NCBI RefSeq assembly: GCF_003711205.1
Contig: NZ_CP031013.1
Span: 3,762,501 to 3,826,500, forward strand
Origin: Polaromonas sp. SP1
GTDB lineage: Bacteria > Pseudomonadota > Gammaproteobacteria > Burkholderiales > Burkholderiaceae_C
DNA: 64,000 nt
Direction: 5' to 3'
Part shown: positions 1 through 8,720 of the stretch, in pieces
Position numbering within the stretch: position 1 is the stretch's first letter
How the letters are laid out: each line of letters starts with the position of its first letter
Made by a program: the position numbers and the translations under genes
The notes under the pieces: generated by a model
What the model was told of the DNA's origin: nothing
The model's database searches: none
The model's input: only the letters and a program-made list of their open reading frames with translations

Positions 1-137
1 CAGCCCAGGCGCACGGTCTCTAGAATGAGGAGCACCCCGCATGCCCAAGCGCCCGCATTGAGGACAAAATCGACCTCAAGCCCAATCAGCGCCTGGACAT
101 TGTGCCATTAAAAACAGAGCAACCGAGAGACAACACC
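1..137. other. Leader of the Ldh-family gene; no gene supported
   Basis: One forward frame is open from base 1 to a TAA at 109-111, but its translation is Ser/Pro/Arg-rich and looks like nothing I recognise. It could be the tail of an upstream gene cut by the window edge. No clear promoter was seen. Confidence 0.3.
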
Positions 138-1187
138 ATGCAATACCGCTACCAGGACCTTGTCACCTTTGCCGAAAACCTGCTGACGGCCTCAGGGCTT
201 GAGCCCGCCAAAGCTGCCGCGGTGGCAAGCATCCTGGTCGAAGGCGACCTGATGGGCCACAACACCCACGGCCTGGCCCTGCTGCCCGGCTACCTGGGCG
301 AGCTGGAGTCCGGCGCCATGGAAAAGCTGGGCGCGCCCACCGTGCTGGCGGACCACCCCGCCGCCGTCACCTGGGACGGGCGCCGCCTGCCCGGGCCCTG
401 GCTGGTGCTGCAAGCCATGGCGCTGGCCACCGAACGCGCGGCCATCCAGGGCACCTGCACCGTGGTGATCCGCCGCAGCCACCACATCGCCTGCCTGGCG
501 GCCTACCTCCAGCGCGCCACCGACCAGGGCCTGGTCATGCTGCTCACCTGCTCAGACCCGAACACCGCCAGCGTGGCGCCTTTCGGCGGGCTGGACGCCG
601 TGTTCACGCCCAACCCGATCTCGGCCGGCATTCCCACCGGCGGCGTGCCGGTTTTGATGGATGTTTCCACCTCGGCGACCACCAACGGCCTGACCAACCG
701 CCTGCACAAGGAAGGCAAACGCCTGCCCGCCGCCTGGGTGATGGACGGCCACGGCACGGCCAGCGACAACCCCGCGGTGTTGTTTGACGAACCCAAGGGC
801 ACCATCCTGCCGTTGGGCGGCATGGATTCAGGGCACAAGGGTTACGGGCTGACGCTGCTGGTGGAAGCGCTCACCGGCGGCCTGGCAGGCCACGGGCGCG
901 CAGACGCGAAGGAAGGCTGGGGCGCCACCGTGTTCCTGCAAATCATCGACCCGCGCGCGTTTGCGGGGCTGGACGCCTTCACGCGGCAAACCGGGCACGT
1001 GACCGATGCCTGCCGCGCCTCGCGCCCGGCGCACGAAGGCCAGGCGGTGCGCACGCCCGGCGAAAAAGGCGTCGCGCTGGCAGCCGAACAGAAGAAGGCC
1101 GGTGTCGCGCTCTACCCGTCCATCCTGCCGGCGCTTTCCAGCTGGGCGATCAAGCTGGGCGTGACGGAGCCGGCCGCCACGACCTGA
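138..1187 (+). CDS. Ldh family (malate/L-lactate/ureidoglycolate type) oxidoreductase
   Basis: A cytoplasmic NAD(P)-dependent 2-hydroxyacid dehydrogenase of the type-2 malate/L-lactate dehydrogenase family, about 349 aa, a normal length. The motif GHNTHGL at residues 40-46 and the Gly-rich stretch DSGHKGYGL near residues 229-237 are typical of the family. The reading frame could begin at a GTG at 102, but ATG 138 gives the usual N-terminus and was preferred. The substrate cannot be told from sequence; family members act on malate, lactate, ureidoglycolate, 2,3-diketogulonate or sulfolactate. It runs towards a tripartite carboxylate uptake system whose stop codon lies only 21 bases away, so import and oxidation of the same organic acid is a reasonable inference. 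Confidence 0.85.
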   Translation: MQYRYQDLVTFAENLLTASGLEPAKAAAVASILVEGDLMGHNTHGLALLPGYLGELESGAMEKLGAPTVLADHPAAVTWDGRRLPGPWLVLQAMALATERAAIQGTCTVVIRRSHHIACLAAYLQRATDQGLVMLLTCSDPNTASVAPFGGLDAVFTPNPISAGIPTGGVPVLMDVSTSATTNGLTNRLHKEGKRLPAAWVMDGHGTASDNPAVLFDEPKGTILPLGGMDSGHKGYGLTLLVEALTGGLAGHGRADAKEGWGATVFLQIIDPRAFAGLDAFTRQTGHVTDACRASRPAHEGQAVRTPGEKGVALAAEQKKAGVALYPSILPALSSWAIKLGVTEPAATT

Positions 1188-1208
1188 CGCGGAGCTTGCC
1201 GGCCCGGT

Positions 1209-2702
1209 TCAAGCCAGTCGGCGGCGCTGCCGCAACTGGCGCATTATCAGCGGCGTCGTCCAGACCAGCACGGTGATCACCGCCAGCGTGGCCGCAATCG
1301 GCCGGCTGACAAACGCCATGACATTGCCGTCCGACTTGATCATGGAGGTGATGAAGTTTTCCTCCAGCATGCCGCCCAGCACGACGCCCAGGATGGCCGG
1401 AGAAATGGGAAACCCGTTTTCCTCGAGCAGGTAGGCAATCACGCCGGCGATCAGCATGATGGTGATGTCGAAGACCGAGTTGTTGATGGCGAACGTGCCC
1501 ACGATGCAAAAGAGCAGGATGATGGGCATCAGGATGTTGCGCGGCACCTTGAGGATCTTTTTGGCCGCCTTGATGCACAAAATGCCCAGCGGAATCATGA
1601 TGATGTTGGCCAGGATGAAAATCAGGAAGATGGCGTAGATGTTCTGCGGGTTGGTCGTGAAAAGCGTCGGCCCCGGGTTCATGTTCTTCATATAGAGCAC
1701 GCCGATCACGATGGCCGTGATGGAGTCGCCCGGGATGCCGAACACCAGCGCCGGAATCCACGCGCCGGCCAGCGCACTGTTGTTGGCCGACCCCGACTCC
1801 ACAATGCCTTCGACATGGCCGGTGCCGAACTTCTCGGGCTCTTTGGAAAACTTCTTGCTCATGGCGTAAGACATCCACGCCGCAATGTCCGCACCCGCAC
1901 CGGGCAAAGCGCCCACCGCCGTGCCCAGCACGCTGCCGCGCAGGATTTGCACCGGGTATTTTTTGGCCAGCTTCCACTGCCCCTTCAGGACATTGCCCAC
2001 CTGCTCCACCACCAACTCGCCCGGCGGGTTGGTGTCCACCACGTAGCGAATGATTTCCGAGATGGCGAACATGCCGATCATCATGGAGATCATGCCGATG
2101 CCGCCCATCATCTCGGCATTGCCGAAAGTAAAGCGCGGATAGCCGCCCGGGTTGTTCAGGCCCACACACGCCACCATCAAACCGAGAAGCAGCGCGATGA
2201 TGCCCTTGAACGGTCGGTCGGACGTGATGAAAACCGCGCAGGTCAGGCCCAGCAAAACGAGCCAGAAGTATTCGAACGAACTGAAGTGGATGGCGAAGTC
2301 GGCCAGCGCCGGCGCAGCGAGGATCAGCACCGCGGTGCCGAACAGGCCCCCCACGGCGGAAAACACCAGGCCCGCACCCAGTGCGACTTCGGCCTGCCCC
2401 TTGCGCGTCAATGCGAACGCTTCATCCGTGTAGGCGGCAGACGCGGGCGTGCCGGGGATTCTCAGCAGGCAGCCCGGAATGTCCCCTGAAAAAATGGCCA
2501 TGGCGGTGGCCGTGACGATCGCCGCCACGGCGGGCACAGGCGCCATGAAGAAAGTCACCGGCACCAACAGCGCGGTGGCCATGGTGGCCGTGAGGCCGGG
2601 GACGGCGCCAACAAAAAGGCCGTAAAAAGAGGCGATCACGATCACCATCAGGGTGTACGGCTCGAACACCATGGAAAAGGCCTGGGCTACTGCGGTCCAC
2701 AT
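1209..2702 (-). CDS. tctA: Tripartite tricarboxylate transporter large permease (TctA family)
   Basis: The large membrane subunit of a binding-protein-dependent secondary transporter for organic acids. It is 497 aa and consists almost entirely of hydrophobic helices. The conserved N-terminal signature VGAVPGLTATMA lies at about residues 32-43, with a second related PGAGADIAAWMSYAMS stretch in the middle of the protein, the internal duplication typical of TctA. It is the last gene of a tctC-tctB-tctA order on this strand, 82 bases after tctB. A GCAGGAG sequence lies about 10 bases before the ATG. The substrate is unknown; paralogues carry citrate, tartrate, terephthalate and others. Confidence 0.93.
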   Translation of the reverse strand: MWTAVAQAFSMVFEPYTLMVIVIASFYGLFVGAVPGLTATMATALLVPVTFFMAPVPAVAAIVTATAMAIFSGDIPGCLLRIPGTPASAAYTDEAFALTRKGQAEVALGAGLVFSAVGGLFGTAVLILAAPALADFAIHFSSFEYFWLVLLGLTCAVFITSDRPFKGIIALLLGLMVACVGLNNPGGYPRFTFGNAEMMGGIGMISMMIGMFAISEIIRYVVDTNPPGELVVEQVGNVLKGQWKLAKKYPVQILRGSVLGTAVGALPGAGADIAAWMSYAMSKKFSKEPEKFGTGHVEGIVESGSANNSALAGAWIPALVFGIPGDSITAIVIGVLYMKNMNPGPTLFTTNPQNIYAIFLIFILANIIMIPLGILCIKAAKKILKVPRNILMPIILLFCIVGTFAINNSVFDITIMLIAGVIAYLLEENGFPISPAILGVVLGGMLEENFITSMIKSDGNVMAFVSRPIAATLAVITVLVWTTPLIMRQLRQRRRLA

Positions 2703-2784
2703 GAATGGTCAACTCCTGCGCAATGGGCGTGTTGTTGGAAGTTTTATGGCGGCGACGTGCCGGCGCACGTACGCAGAACCGCGC

Positions 2785-3258
2785 TTACCAGCTGTAATTG
2801 ACAAGAACGCCCCACGGAAGGGGCACCCGCAGCAGCTTGTAGAACATGAAATGGATGACGAGGCTGGCGATCACGGCGATCAAAAGCGACTTGCCCAGAG
2901 GCACCCGCAGCACGTAGAACATGGGGGTGAGGATGATGACGGCCGTCGGCAGAAAGCCCAGCTTTTGCGCCACGAAGATATAAAAAATCACCGACCCCAG
3001 CAGCAGTACCAGGCCGGCCGCATGACGGGGAGACCGCAATCCGTCGCCGGCCATTACCCAAGGCGCCGCCTTGCGCGCAAGCCAGCCGCGCACGATGAGG
3101 ACGATGCCGCAAACCAGAATGCCGCTGGCAATCAGGCCGGGGAACAGCGCCGGGCCCACCTGTTGACCCGGAATTTTGGGAAAGGACTGGACCGTGAACA
3201 GGACCAACCCTCCGAGGATGGCCAGCACCAGCCCGAAAATGGCGTCATTGATTTTCAT
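2785..3258 (-). CDS. tctB: Tripartite tricarboxylate transporter small subunit (TctB family)
   Basis: The small membrane subunit, 157 aa with four predicted hydrophobic helices (about residues 9-26, 40-58, 80-100 and 105-140), the usual TctB size and topology. It lies between the binding-protein gene and tctA, so the three genes most likely make one transporter. TctB proteins are poorly conserved, so the call rests on size, helices and position as much as on sequence. Confidence 0.88.
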   Translation of the reverse strand: MKINDAIFGLVLAILGGLVLFTVQSFPKIPGQQVGPALFPGLIASGILVCGIVLIVRGWLARKAAPWVMAGDGLRSPRHAAGLVLLLGSVIFYIFVAQKLGFLPTAVIILTPMFYVLRVPLGKSLLIAVIASLVIHFMFYKLLRVPLPWGVLVNYSW

Positions 3259-3278
3259 GCGAAGGCTTTCGAGTCAAG

Positions 3279-3320
3279 GCCGGTAGCGGGAAGCCGGTAG
3301 CGGGAAGCCGGAAGCAGGAA
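3279..3320. repeat. Three tandem copies of a 14-bp unit
   Basis: Two identical copies of GCCGGTAGCGGGAA are followed by the variant GCCGGAAGCAGGAA. The array lies in the 117-base gap between the binding-protein gene and tctB. It may be simple slippage or may set relative expression within the operon. Confidence 0.85.
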
Positions 3321-3375
3321 GGGCAAGCCTTCCGTCTCCCGCCGCGCTGGAAATGCAGCAGCCGCAAGGCAGCGG

Positions 3376-4368
3376 TTACTTGGCGATGCCCACGGCTTTC
3401 ATCGTCGCGCCAAGTTCGGCGTCAGACTTGGCCATGAATTTGGCGAAATCATCAGGGCCTGCATAGATCACGCCGAAGCCGCGGCTGGCCATGAAGTCTG
3501 TGTATTCCTTGCTGGCAACAATCTTCTTGAGGGCTGCGCTGATCTTGTCGCGAGCCTCCGCGGGAATGCCCTTGGGCGCAACGATGCCGCGCCATGCGGC
3601 CATGGTCCAGTCGCTGCCGGTGGCGGACTTGAGCGTGGGCACGTTGGGGTACAGCGCCGAAGGCTTGTCGTTCATGATCGCCAGGCTTTTGACCTTGCCG
3701 GCGTCAATCAGCGCGCGCGCTTCAGGCAGCGACACAGGAGCGATCTCGACGCCGCCGGCGATCATGTCCTGCAGACCGGGCGCCGCGCCGTTGCTGGGCA
3801 CCCAGGGCACTGCGGCCGGGTCGATCTTCTGGTCGCGCAGCATGCCGGCTATGGCCAGATGCCAGATCCCGCCCTGCCCCGTACCCGAAGCCTTGAACTT
3901 GCCGGGATTAGCCTTGACGGCCGCCAGCAGATCGTTGATGGTTTTATACGGTGCGTCGGCACGCACCTGCACGCCGGCGGGGTCGGCATTGACCAGGCCC
4001 AGCGGTGTGTAGGACGCACCGGAGAGTTCGGTCAGGCCTTGCCAATGCATCATGCTGATCTCGACCGTGGCCATGCCGATGGTGTAGCCGTCTGGCGGGG
4101 CCGCAGCGATGGCCGCATGCCCCACCACGCCGTTGCCGCCCGTGCGGTTGACCACGGTGACCGGCTGGCCGATTTCCTTTTCAAGCAGGCTTCCCACGAT
4201 GCGGGCCGTGGCGTCGGTGCCGCCACCGGCGCCCCAGGGAACGATCAGCGTCACGGGTCGGCTTGGATAGCCCTGTGCGGCAGCTGGCAGAGCGGCGGCT
4301 GCCAAAGCCAGGCAGGCCGCAGCGCCGGCGGCGCGAGCAACAAAGGAACGGCGGGAAGGGGCAAGCAT
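3376..4368 (-). CDS. Bug/TctC-family periplasmic substrate-binding protein
   Basis: The extracytoplasmic solute receptor of the tripartite tricarboxylate system, 330 aa. The N-terminus has a signal peptide with a twin-arginine-like SRRSFVA and a cleavable Ala-rich segment ending near residue 31. The mature protein opens with the Bug-family pattern YPSRPVTLIVPWGAGGGTD. The start at 4368 was chosen because AAGGAG sits six bases before this ATG; a longer frame to 4389 lacks a ribosome binding site. Bug proteins are greatly expanded in Burkholderiales and their ligands cannot be read from sequence. It is the first gene of the bug-tctB-tctA unit. Confidence 0.93.
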   Translation of the reverse strand: MLAPSRRSFVARAAGAAACLALAAAALPAAAQGYPSRPVTLIVPWGAGGGTDATARIVGSLLEKEIGQPVTVVNRTGGNGVVGHAAIAAAPPDGYTIGMATVEISMMHWQGLTELSGASYTPLGLVNADPAGVQVRADAPYKTINDLLAAVKANPGKFKASGTGQGGIWHLAIAGMLRDQKIDPAAVPWVPSNGAAPGLQDMIAGGVEIAPVSLPEARALIDAGKVKSLAIMNDKPSALYPNVPTLKSATGSDWTMAAWRGIVAPKGIPAEARDKISAALKKIVASKEYTDFMASRGFGVIYAGPDDFAKFMAKSDAELGATMKAVGIAK

Positions 4369-4499
4369 CGATGTCTCCTTGGATGGCACGGGGGACCCGT
4401 GTGTTGTATGAAGTCACTCACGCTGCAAGCAAAGGAGCCTTGCAAAGCCCGTTGACTCTAGAACAATTGCCACCCCGGGACACTAGGGTGAACCATAGT

Positions 4500-4512
4500 A
4501 TCGTATGACGAT
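4500..4512. promoter_or_regulatory. Candidate GntR (FadR-subfamily) operator
   Basis: ATCGT-ATG-ACGAT is a perfect 5-3-5 inverted repeat that fits the GT-N-AC core known for FadR-type GntR regulators. It lies about 130 bases upstream of the binding-protein gene. No regulator gene is in the window, so this is inference. Confidence 0.35.
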
Positions 4513-4653
4513 TGACAAATATTCACACCTTGGGTTGCCGCGCTCGCCACACCGCACAGTAGGCCCGCGCTGACACGCATCAGCGCTTCTCCCCGATAGT
4601 CCCCCTTATCTTCCCAACCCACAGTAGATGCCATAACTAACTGGAGAAGAACC

Positions 4654-4824
4654 ATGTCCTTCGCGCTTTACATGATCGGTTTCGTAATTTTTCTGGGCGG
4701 CGTCATCTGGGCCGCTGTGGTGGCCGGCGTTCCGCACCTCTACATCGGAATCGGCGCGCTGATCTTCCTGGGCATCGGCATCTTCAGCGCCGTGAGCCGC
4801 ACCCGCAGCAAAGACCCGTCCTGA
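4654..4824 (+). CDS. Small two-helix membrane protein of unknown function
   Basis: A 56-aa protein with two hydrophobic helices (about residues 4-24 and 28-47) and a short basic tail (SRTRSKDPS). GGAGAAG lies six bases before the ATG and a strong intrinsic terminator follows, so this is a stand-alone transcription unit, which supports it being real. The family is not recognised. Nothing in the sequence points to a toxin or signal peptide rather than an inner-membrane protein. Confidence 0.72.
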   Translation: MSFALYMIGFVIFLGGVIWAAVVAGVPHLYIGIGALIFLGIGIFSAVSRTRSKDPS

Positions 4825-4864
4825 GCCTGGGGTTGCGCCCGCACACAGCTTTCGACCCTGCAAT

Positions 4865-4895
4865 AAAGCCCTGTGGCCTGGCCACGGGGCTTTTT
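4865..4895 (+). terminator. Intrinsic terminator of the small membrane protein gene
   Basis: AAAGCCC pairs with GGGCTTT and an inner GTGGC pairs with GCCAC around a three-base loop. The structure runs into five T residues. Confidence 0.85.
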
Positions 4896-5028
4896 CACGT
4901 CTGCCGGCACGCATCGTTCGCAAGCCAGGTGACCCCTATGTGCGTCAGCGCACTAATCCATGCGACGTAGGCGCTTTCGCATGACAGGTAGTCGTCACGT
5001 CTCACATACAGGGCAATTGGCAAGCGTA

Positions 5029-5040
5029 GTGTTGCAACAC
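5029..5040. promoter_or_regulatory. 12-bp perfect palindrome upstream of the OmpA-family gene
   Basis: GTGTTGCAACAC is fully self-complementary and lies 65 bases before the start codon, a position suited to a dimeric regulator. The regulator is unknown. Confidence 0.3.
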
Positions 5041-5104
5041 GCCAGAGGAAACAACCAGGCGTACACAAACCAACTCTTAAACCGCTATTTCTTCCGGAGG
5101 ACCC

Positions 5105-6145
5105 ATGAAGTTCAACCATCTCGCGCCCCTTGCTGCGGCGACCCTGTTTGCCTGCCTTAGCCCCGGCGCCGTGATGGCGCAGACCACCACCTCGATGTAC
5201 GACATCCCCAACCCGTCCTGGTACATCATGCCGCAGGTCACCGTGGTGGATCCGGACTCCCGTTTCAACGGCAACAAGAACCTGGGCGGTGTGGGACTGC
5301 GCTTTGGTAAGGCCGTGTCGCCTTCATGGGACATGCAGCTAGGCGGCAGCCTGGCCCGCGGCACCAACAACGGCCGGCGCTTTGAGCAAGCCACCCTCGG
5401 GGTGGACGGGCTCTACATGTTCAACCGCAACAGCAACTTCCGCCCCTTCCTGCTGGCCGGTATCGGCGCCGAGCGGGACAAACTGCCCAACGCCAGCAAA
5501 ACATCGCCCTACCTGAACCTCGGCCTGGGCTTCCAGCTGGGCTTGTCCGACCAGTGGTTCATGCAGGCCGACTTGCGTCGCACCCGCACCTACCTGCGCG
5601 GCAATACTTTCGGCTTTGACCACGCCAACACCAACACGGTGAACGTCGGCCTGAGCTATTACTTCGACAAGCCGGTTCAGCCGGTGGTGGCCCAATACAG
5701 CCCGCCACCTGCACCACAGCCCATGGTCACCCCGCCGCCGCCACCTCCTGCCCCTCCTGCACGTTTCGAAAAAGTGACCTTGTCGGCCACCGAACTGTTC
5801 GCCTTTGACAGTGCCGAGCTGGCAGGCGCGCAGCCCAAGCTGGACCAGATTGCACAAAACCTGATGGGCGGCAACTTCAACGGCAACATCACCGTGACCG
5901 GCTATACCGACCGCCTTGGGTCCGATGCCTACAACCTCAAACTGTCGCAGCGCCGTGCGGACGCGGTGAAGAGCTACCTCGGCAGCAAGGGTGTCAATAC
6001 CAGCCGCCTGACCGCCGTCGGCAAGGGCGAAAGCAACCCGGTCGTAACCTGCAATGACCGCAAGCGCGCCGACCTGATCGCCTGCCTGGCGCCTAACCGT
6101 CGTGTGGAAGTCGAGGAAATTGTTATTGAACGCCGCGTGAACTAA
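5105..6145 (+). CDS. OmpA-family outer membrane protein (beta-barrel plus peptidoglycan-binding domain)
   Basis: A 346-aa outer membrane protein. Residues 1-25 form a signal peptide ending GAVMA. A beta-barrel domain (about 30-190) ends in an aromatic-rich strand, GLSYYF. A Pro-rich hinge follows (about 200-222), then an OmpA C-terminal peptidoglycan-binding domain (about 230-340) with VTGYTDRLGSDAYN, LSQRRADAV and a final NRRVEVE. It has a good ribosome binding site (GGAGG) and its own terminator. A disulfide is possible between the two Cys in TCNDRKRADLIAC. The role is probably structural, tethering the outer membrane to the wall. Confidence 0.92.
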   Translation: MKFNHLAPLAAATLFACLSPGAVMAQTTTSMYDIPNPSWYIMPQVTVVDPDSRFNGNKNLGGVGLRFGKAVSPSWDMQLGGSLARGTNNGRRFEQATLGVDGLYMFNRNSNFRPFLLAGIGAERDKLPNASKTSPYLNLGLGFQLGLSDQWFMQADLRRTRTYLRGNTFGFDHANTNTVNVGLSYYFDKPVQPVVAQYSPPPAPQPMVTPPPPPPAPPARFEKVTLSATELFAFDSAELAGAQPKLDQIAQNLMGGNFNGNITVTGYTDRLGSDAYNLKLSQRRADAVKSYLGSKGVNTSRLTAVGKGESNPVVTCNDRKRADLIACLAPNRRVEVEEIVIERRVN

Positions 6146-6166
6146 AGGCTCGCGCCCACCCCTCGC

Positions 6167-6197
6167 AAAAGCCGGCAGACGCCGGCTTTTGCTTTTT
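6167..6197. terminator. Bidirectional intrinsic terminator
   Basis: AAAAGCCGGC and GCCGGCTTTT form a perfect 10-bp stem with an AGAC loop. It sits between the converging OmpA-family and acyl-CoA dehydrogenase genes and can serve both strands; a further TTTTT follows on the plus strand. Confidence 0.88.
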
Positions 6198-6206
6198 GTG
6201 CGAATG

Positions 6207-7370
6207 TTATTTCGCGCCCAGGCCCATCGCCCGTGAAATCACTTCCTTCATGATTTCATTCGTGCCGCCGTAAATACGCTGCACGCGGGCATCGGCGTAG
6301 GCGCGGGTAATGGGGTATTCCCACATGTAGCCGTAGCCGCCGAAGAGCTGCACACATTCGTCCATCACCTTGCATTGCAGGTCGCTGCACCAGTACTTGG
6401 CCATGCTGGCAGTGGCGGTGTCCAGCTTGTCCTGCGCCACCAGCTCCACGCATTTGTCGACAAACACACGCGCCACCTGCACCTCGGTCTGCAGCTCGGC
6501 CAGCGTGTAACGCGTGTTCTGGTAGCTGGCCACCGGCTGGCCGAACACCTTGCGATCTTTCACATAAGCGACCGTCCAGTCGATGGCCGCCTGGGCGGAC
6601 GACACCGCCGTGATGGCGATCTGCAGGCGCTCCCAGGGCAGTTGCTCCATCAGGCAGATAAAACCGCGGTTCTCGTGTGCTTGCCCGCCCAGCAGGTTGT
6701 CGGCCGGCACTTTCACGTCGGTGAAGAACAGCTCCGACGTGTCTTGTGCCTTCATCCCCAGCTTCTTCAGGCGCTTGCCGGTTTCAAAACCGGGCATGCC
6801 GCGCTCCACCAGCATCAGGCTGGTGCCTTTGGCGCCGGCGGCCGGGTCGGTCTTGGCCACCACGATGACCAGGTCGGCATGCCAGCCGTTGGTGATGAAA
6901 GTCTTGCTGCCGTTGAGCAGGTAGCTGCCGTCGGCCTGCTTGATGGCGGTGGTCTTGACGCCTTGCAGGTCTGAGCCGGCAGCGGGCTCGCTCATAGCGA
7001 TGGCGCCGACCATTTCGCCGCTGGCGAGCCTGGGCAGGTATTTCTGCTTTTGCGCTTCGGTGCCGTAGTGCAGGATGTACGGCGCCACGATCTCACTGTG
7101 CAGGCCGTAGCCGATGCCGGTGAAGCCGCCGCGCCCGAGCTCTTCCATCTGGATCACGGAGTAGAGCTTGTCTGCGCCCGAGCCGCCGTATTCCTCAGGC
7201 ATGGTCATGCACAAAAAACCGTTTTCGCCCGCCTTGTTCCAGACTTTGCGGTCGACATAACCCTGCTCTTCCCACTGTTCGTGGAAGGGTGCGATTTCCT
7301 TTTCCATGAAGCGGCGAAAGGCATCGCGAAAGGCTTCGTGGTCGGGGCTGAAGAGGCTGCGTTCGATCAT
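6207..7370 (-). CDS. Acyl-CoA dehydrogenase (LCAD/isovaleryl-type active site)
   Basis: An FAD enzyme that makes trans-2-enoyl-CoA in the first step of beta-oxidation; 387 aa, full length. The flavin/substrate signature AIAMSEPAAGSDLQG and the C-terminal GGYGYMWEYPITRAYADARV are clear. The C-terminal loop reads IYGGTNEIM, with Gly where medium- and short-chain enzymes carry the catalytic Glu. The base is instead likely the Glu of LPWERLQIA near residue 247, as in long-chain and isovaleryl-CoA dehydrogenases. It is transcribed away from the thiolase-FadB-like operon, across a 139-base shared promoter region. Chain-length preference is not certain. Confidence 0.92.
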   Translation of the reverse strand: MIERSLFSPDHEAFRDAFRRFMEKEIAPFHEQWEEQGYVDRKVWNKAGENGFLCMTMPEEYGGSGADKLYSVIQMEELGRGGFTGIGYGLHSEIVAPYILHYGTEAQKQKYLPRLASGEMVGAIAMSEPAAGSDLQGVKTTAIKQADGSYLLNGSKTFITNGWHADLVIVVAKTDPAAGAKGTSLMLVERGMPGFETGKRLKKLGMKAQDTSELFFTDVKVPADNLLGGQAHENRGFICLMEQLPWERLQIAITAVSSAQAAIDWTVAYVKDRKVFGQPVASYQNTRYTLAELQTEVQVARVFVDKCVELVAQDKLDTATASMAKYWCSDLQCKVMDECVQLFGGYGYMWEYPITRAYADARVQRIYGGTNEIMKEVISRAMGLGAK

Positions 7371-7411
7371 GGTGTCACCTGTAGGGCAGAAAACCCGTCA
7401 ATCTATTTATG

Positions 7412-7427
7412 CAAAGCGGCTGCTTTG
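7412..7427. promoter_or_regulatory. Candidate operator between acyl-CoA dehydrogenase and thiolase
   Basis: CAAAGC-GGCT-GCTTTG is a perfect 6-4-6 inverted repeat inside the divergent promoter region. Its form resembles TetR-type fatty-acid regulator sites such as PsrA boxes, but the match is only general. Confidence 0.4.
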
Positions 7428-7509
7428 TGAAATGAATATACTTCAACAGCGCCACCCGGCCCGCCCCGGCGCGTCCTGACACCCTTCTCCGTCCTCCAGA
7501 GGAACCCCC

Positions 7510-8715
7510 ATGACCGAAGCATTCATCTACGACGCCATCCGCACACCGCGCGGCAAAGGCAAAAAAGACGGCAGCCTGCATGAAGTCAAACCCGTCAACC
7601 TGCTGGCCGGTGTGCTGACCGATCTGCAGCAGCGCAACGGCTTTGACACCGCGGCGGTGGACGACGTGGTCATGGGTGTGGTCTCGCCCGTGGGCGAGCA
7701 AGGCTCGGTGATCGCCAAGGTCGCGGCCCTCAAGGCCGGCTGGGACTTCCGGGCCTCGGGCGTGCAGGTCAACCGCTTTTGCGCTTCGGGCCTGGAGGCC
7801 GTGAACATGGCCGCGCAAAAAGTGCGTTCAGGCTGGGAAGACCTGGTGGTGGCCGGCGGCGTGGAAAGCATGAGCCGCGTGCCGATAGGCGCCGACGGCG
7901 GCGCCTGGGCGCAAGACCCGGAAACCAACAGCGCCACGCTGTTTGTGCCCCAGGGCGTAGGCGCCGACCTGATCGCCACGATAGAAGGCTTCAACCGCAC
8001 CGACGTGGACGCCTTTGCGCTGGAAAGCCAGCAACGCGCCGCCAGGGCGCGCGCCGCCGGCTACTTTGCCAACTCGGTAGTACCCGTCAAAGACTTCCTG
8101 GGCCAGACGATTCTGGGCGAAGACGAATTCATCAAACCCCAGACCACGCTGGACGGCCTGGCCTCGCTCAAACCTGCGTTCGAGCAACTGGGCGCAATGG
8201 GCTTTGATGCGGTGGCGCTGCAGCGCTACCCGCAGGTCGAGCGAATCCACCATGTGCACCACGCCGGCAACTCGTCGGGAATTGTGGACGGCGCTGCCGC
8301 CGTACTCGTGGGCTCCGAAGCCGCCGGCAAAACGCACGGCCTCAAGCCGCGCGCCCGCATTGTGGCTGCGGCACTGAGCGGCGCCGACCCGACCATCATG
8401 CTGACCGGGCCTATGCCGGCCACCCGCAAGGCACTGGCCAAGGCTGGCATGACGGTGGACCAGATTGATTTGTTCGAGGTGAACGAAGCGTTTGCCGCGG
8501 TGGTGATGCGCTTCATGAAAGAGATGAAGGTGCCGCACGAAAAAGTCAATGTGAACGGCGGCGCGATTGCCATGGGCCACCCCCTGGGCGCGACAGGGGC
8601 AATGATTTTGGGCACGCTGATTGACGAGCTGCACCGTCGCAAGTTGCGCTACGGCCTGGCCACGCTGTGTGTGGGCGGCGGCATGGGCATTGCCACCATT
8701 ATTGAAAGAGTCTGA
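7510..8715 (+). CDS. Acetyl-CoA C-acyltransferase (3-ketoacyl-CoA thiolase)
   Basis: Cleaves 3-ketoacyl-CoA with CoA in the last step of beta-oxidation. It is 401 aa, full length for a thiolase. The nucleophilic Cys lies in NRFCASGLE near residue 91, the His in [16 protein letters not shown] and the second catalytic Cys in [16 protein letters not shown] precedes the ATG. It lies five bases upstream of the FadB/FadJ-like gene, so the two probably form the two subunits of a multienzyme complex. It might also act on acetoacetyl-CoA, but its neighbours favour beta-oxidation. Confidence 0.94.
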   Translation: MTEAFIYDAIRTPRGKGKKDGSLHEVKPVNLLAGVLTDLQQRNGFDTAAVDDVVMGVVSPVGEQGSVIAKVAALKAGWDFRASGVQVNRFCASGLEAVNMAAQKVRSGWEDLVVAGGVESMSRVPIGADGGAWAQDPETNSATLFVPQGVGADLIATIEGFNRTDVDAFALESQQRAARARAAGYFANSVVPVKDFLGQTILGEDEFIKPQTTLDGLASLKPAFEQLGAMGFDAVALQRYPQVERIHHVHHAGNSSGIVDGAAAVLVGSEAAGKTHGLKPRARIVAAALSGADPTIMLTGPMPATRKALAKAGMTVDQIDLFEVNEAFAAVVMRFMKEMKVPHEKVNVNGGAIAMGHPLGATGAMILGTLIDELHRRKLRYGLATLCVGGGMGIATIIERV

Positions 8716-8720
8716 GTGCC

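Noticed and set aside
1..111. Open frame at the left edge ending at TAA 109-111
   Set aside because: It could be the tail of an upstream gene, but 36 low-complexity residues with no recognisable feature are not enough to annotate.
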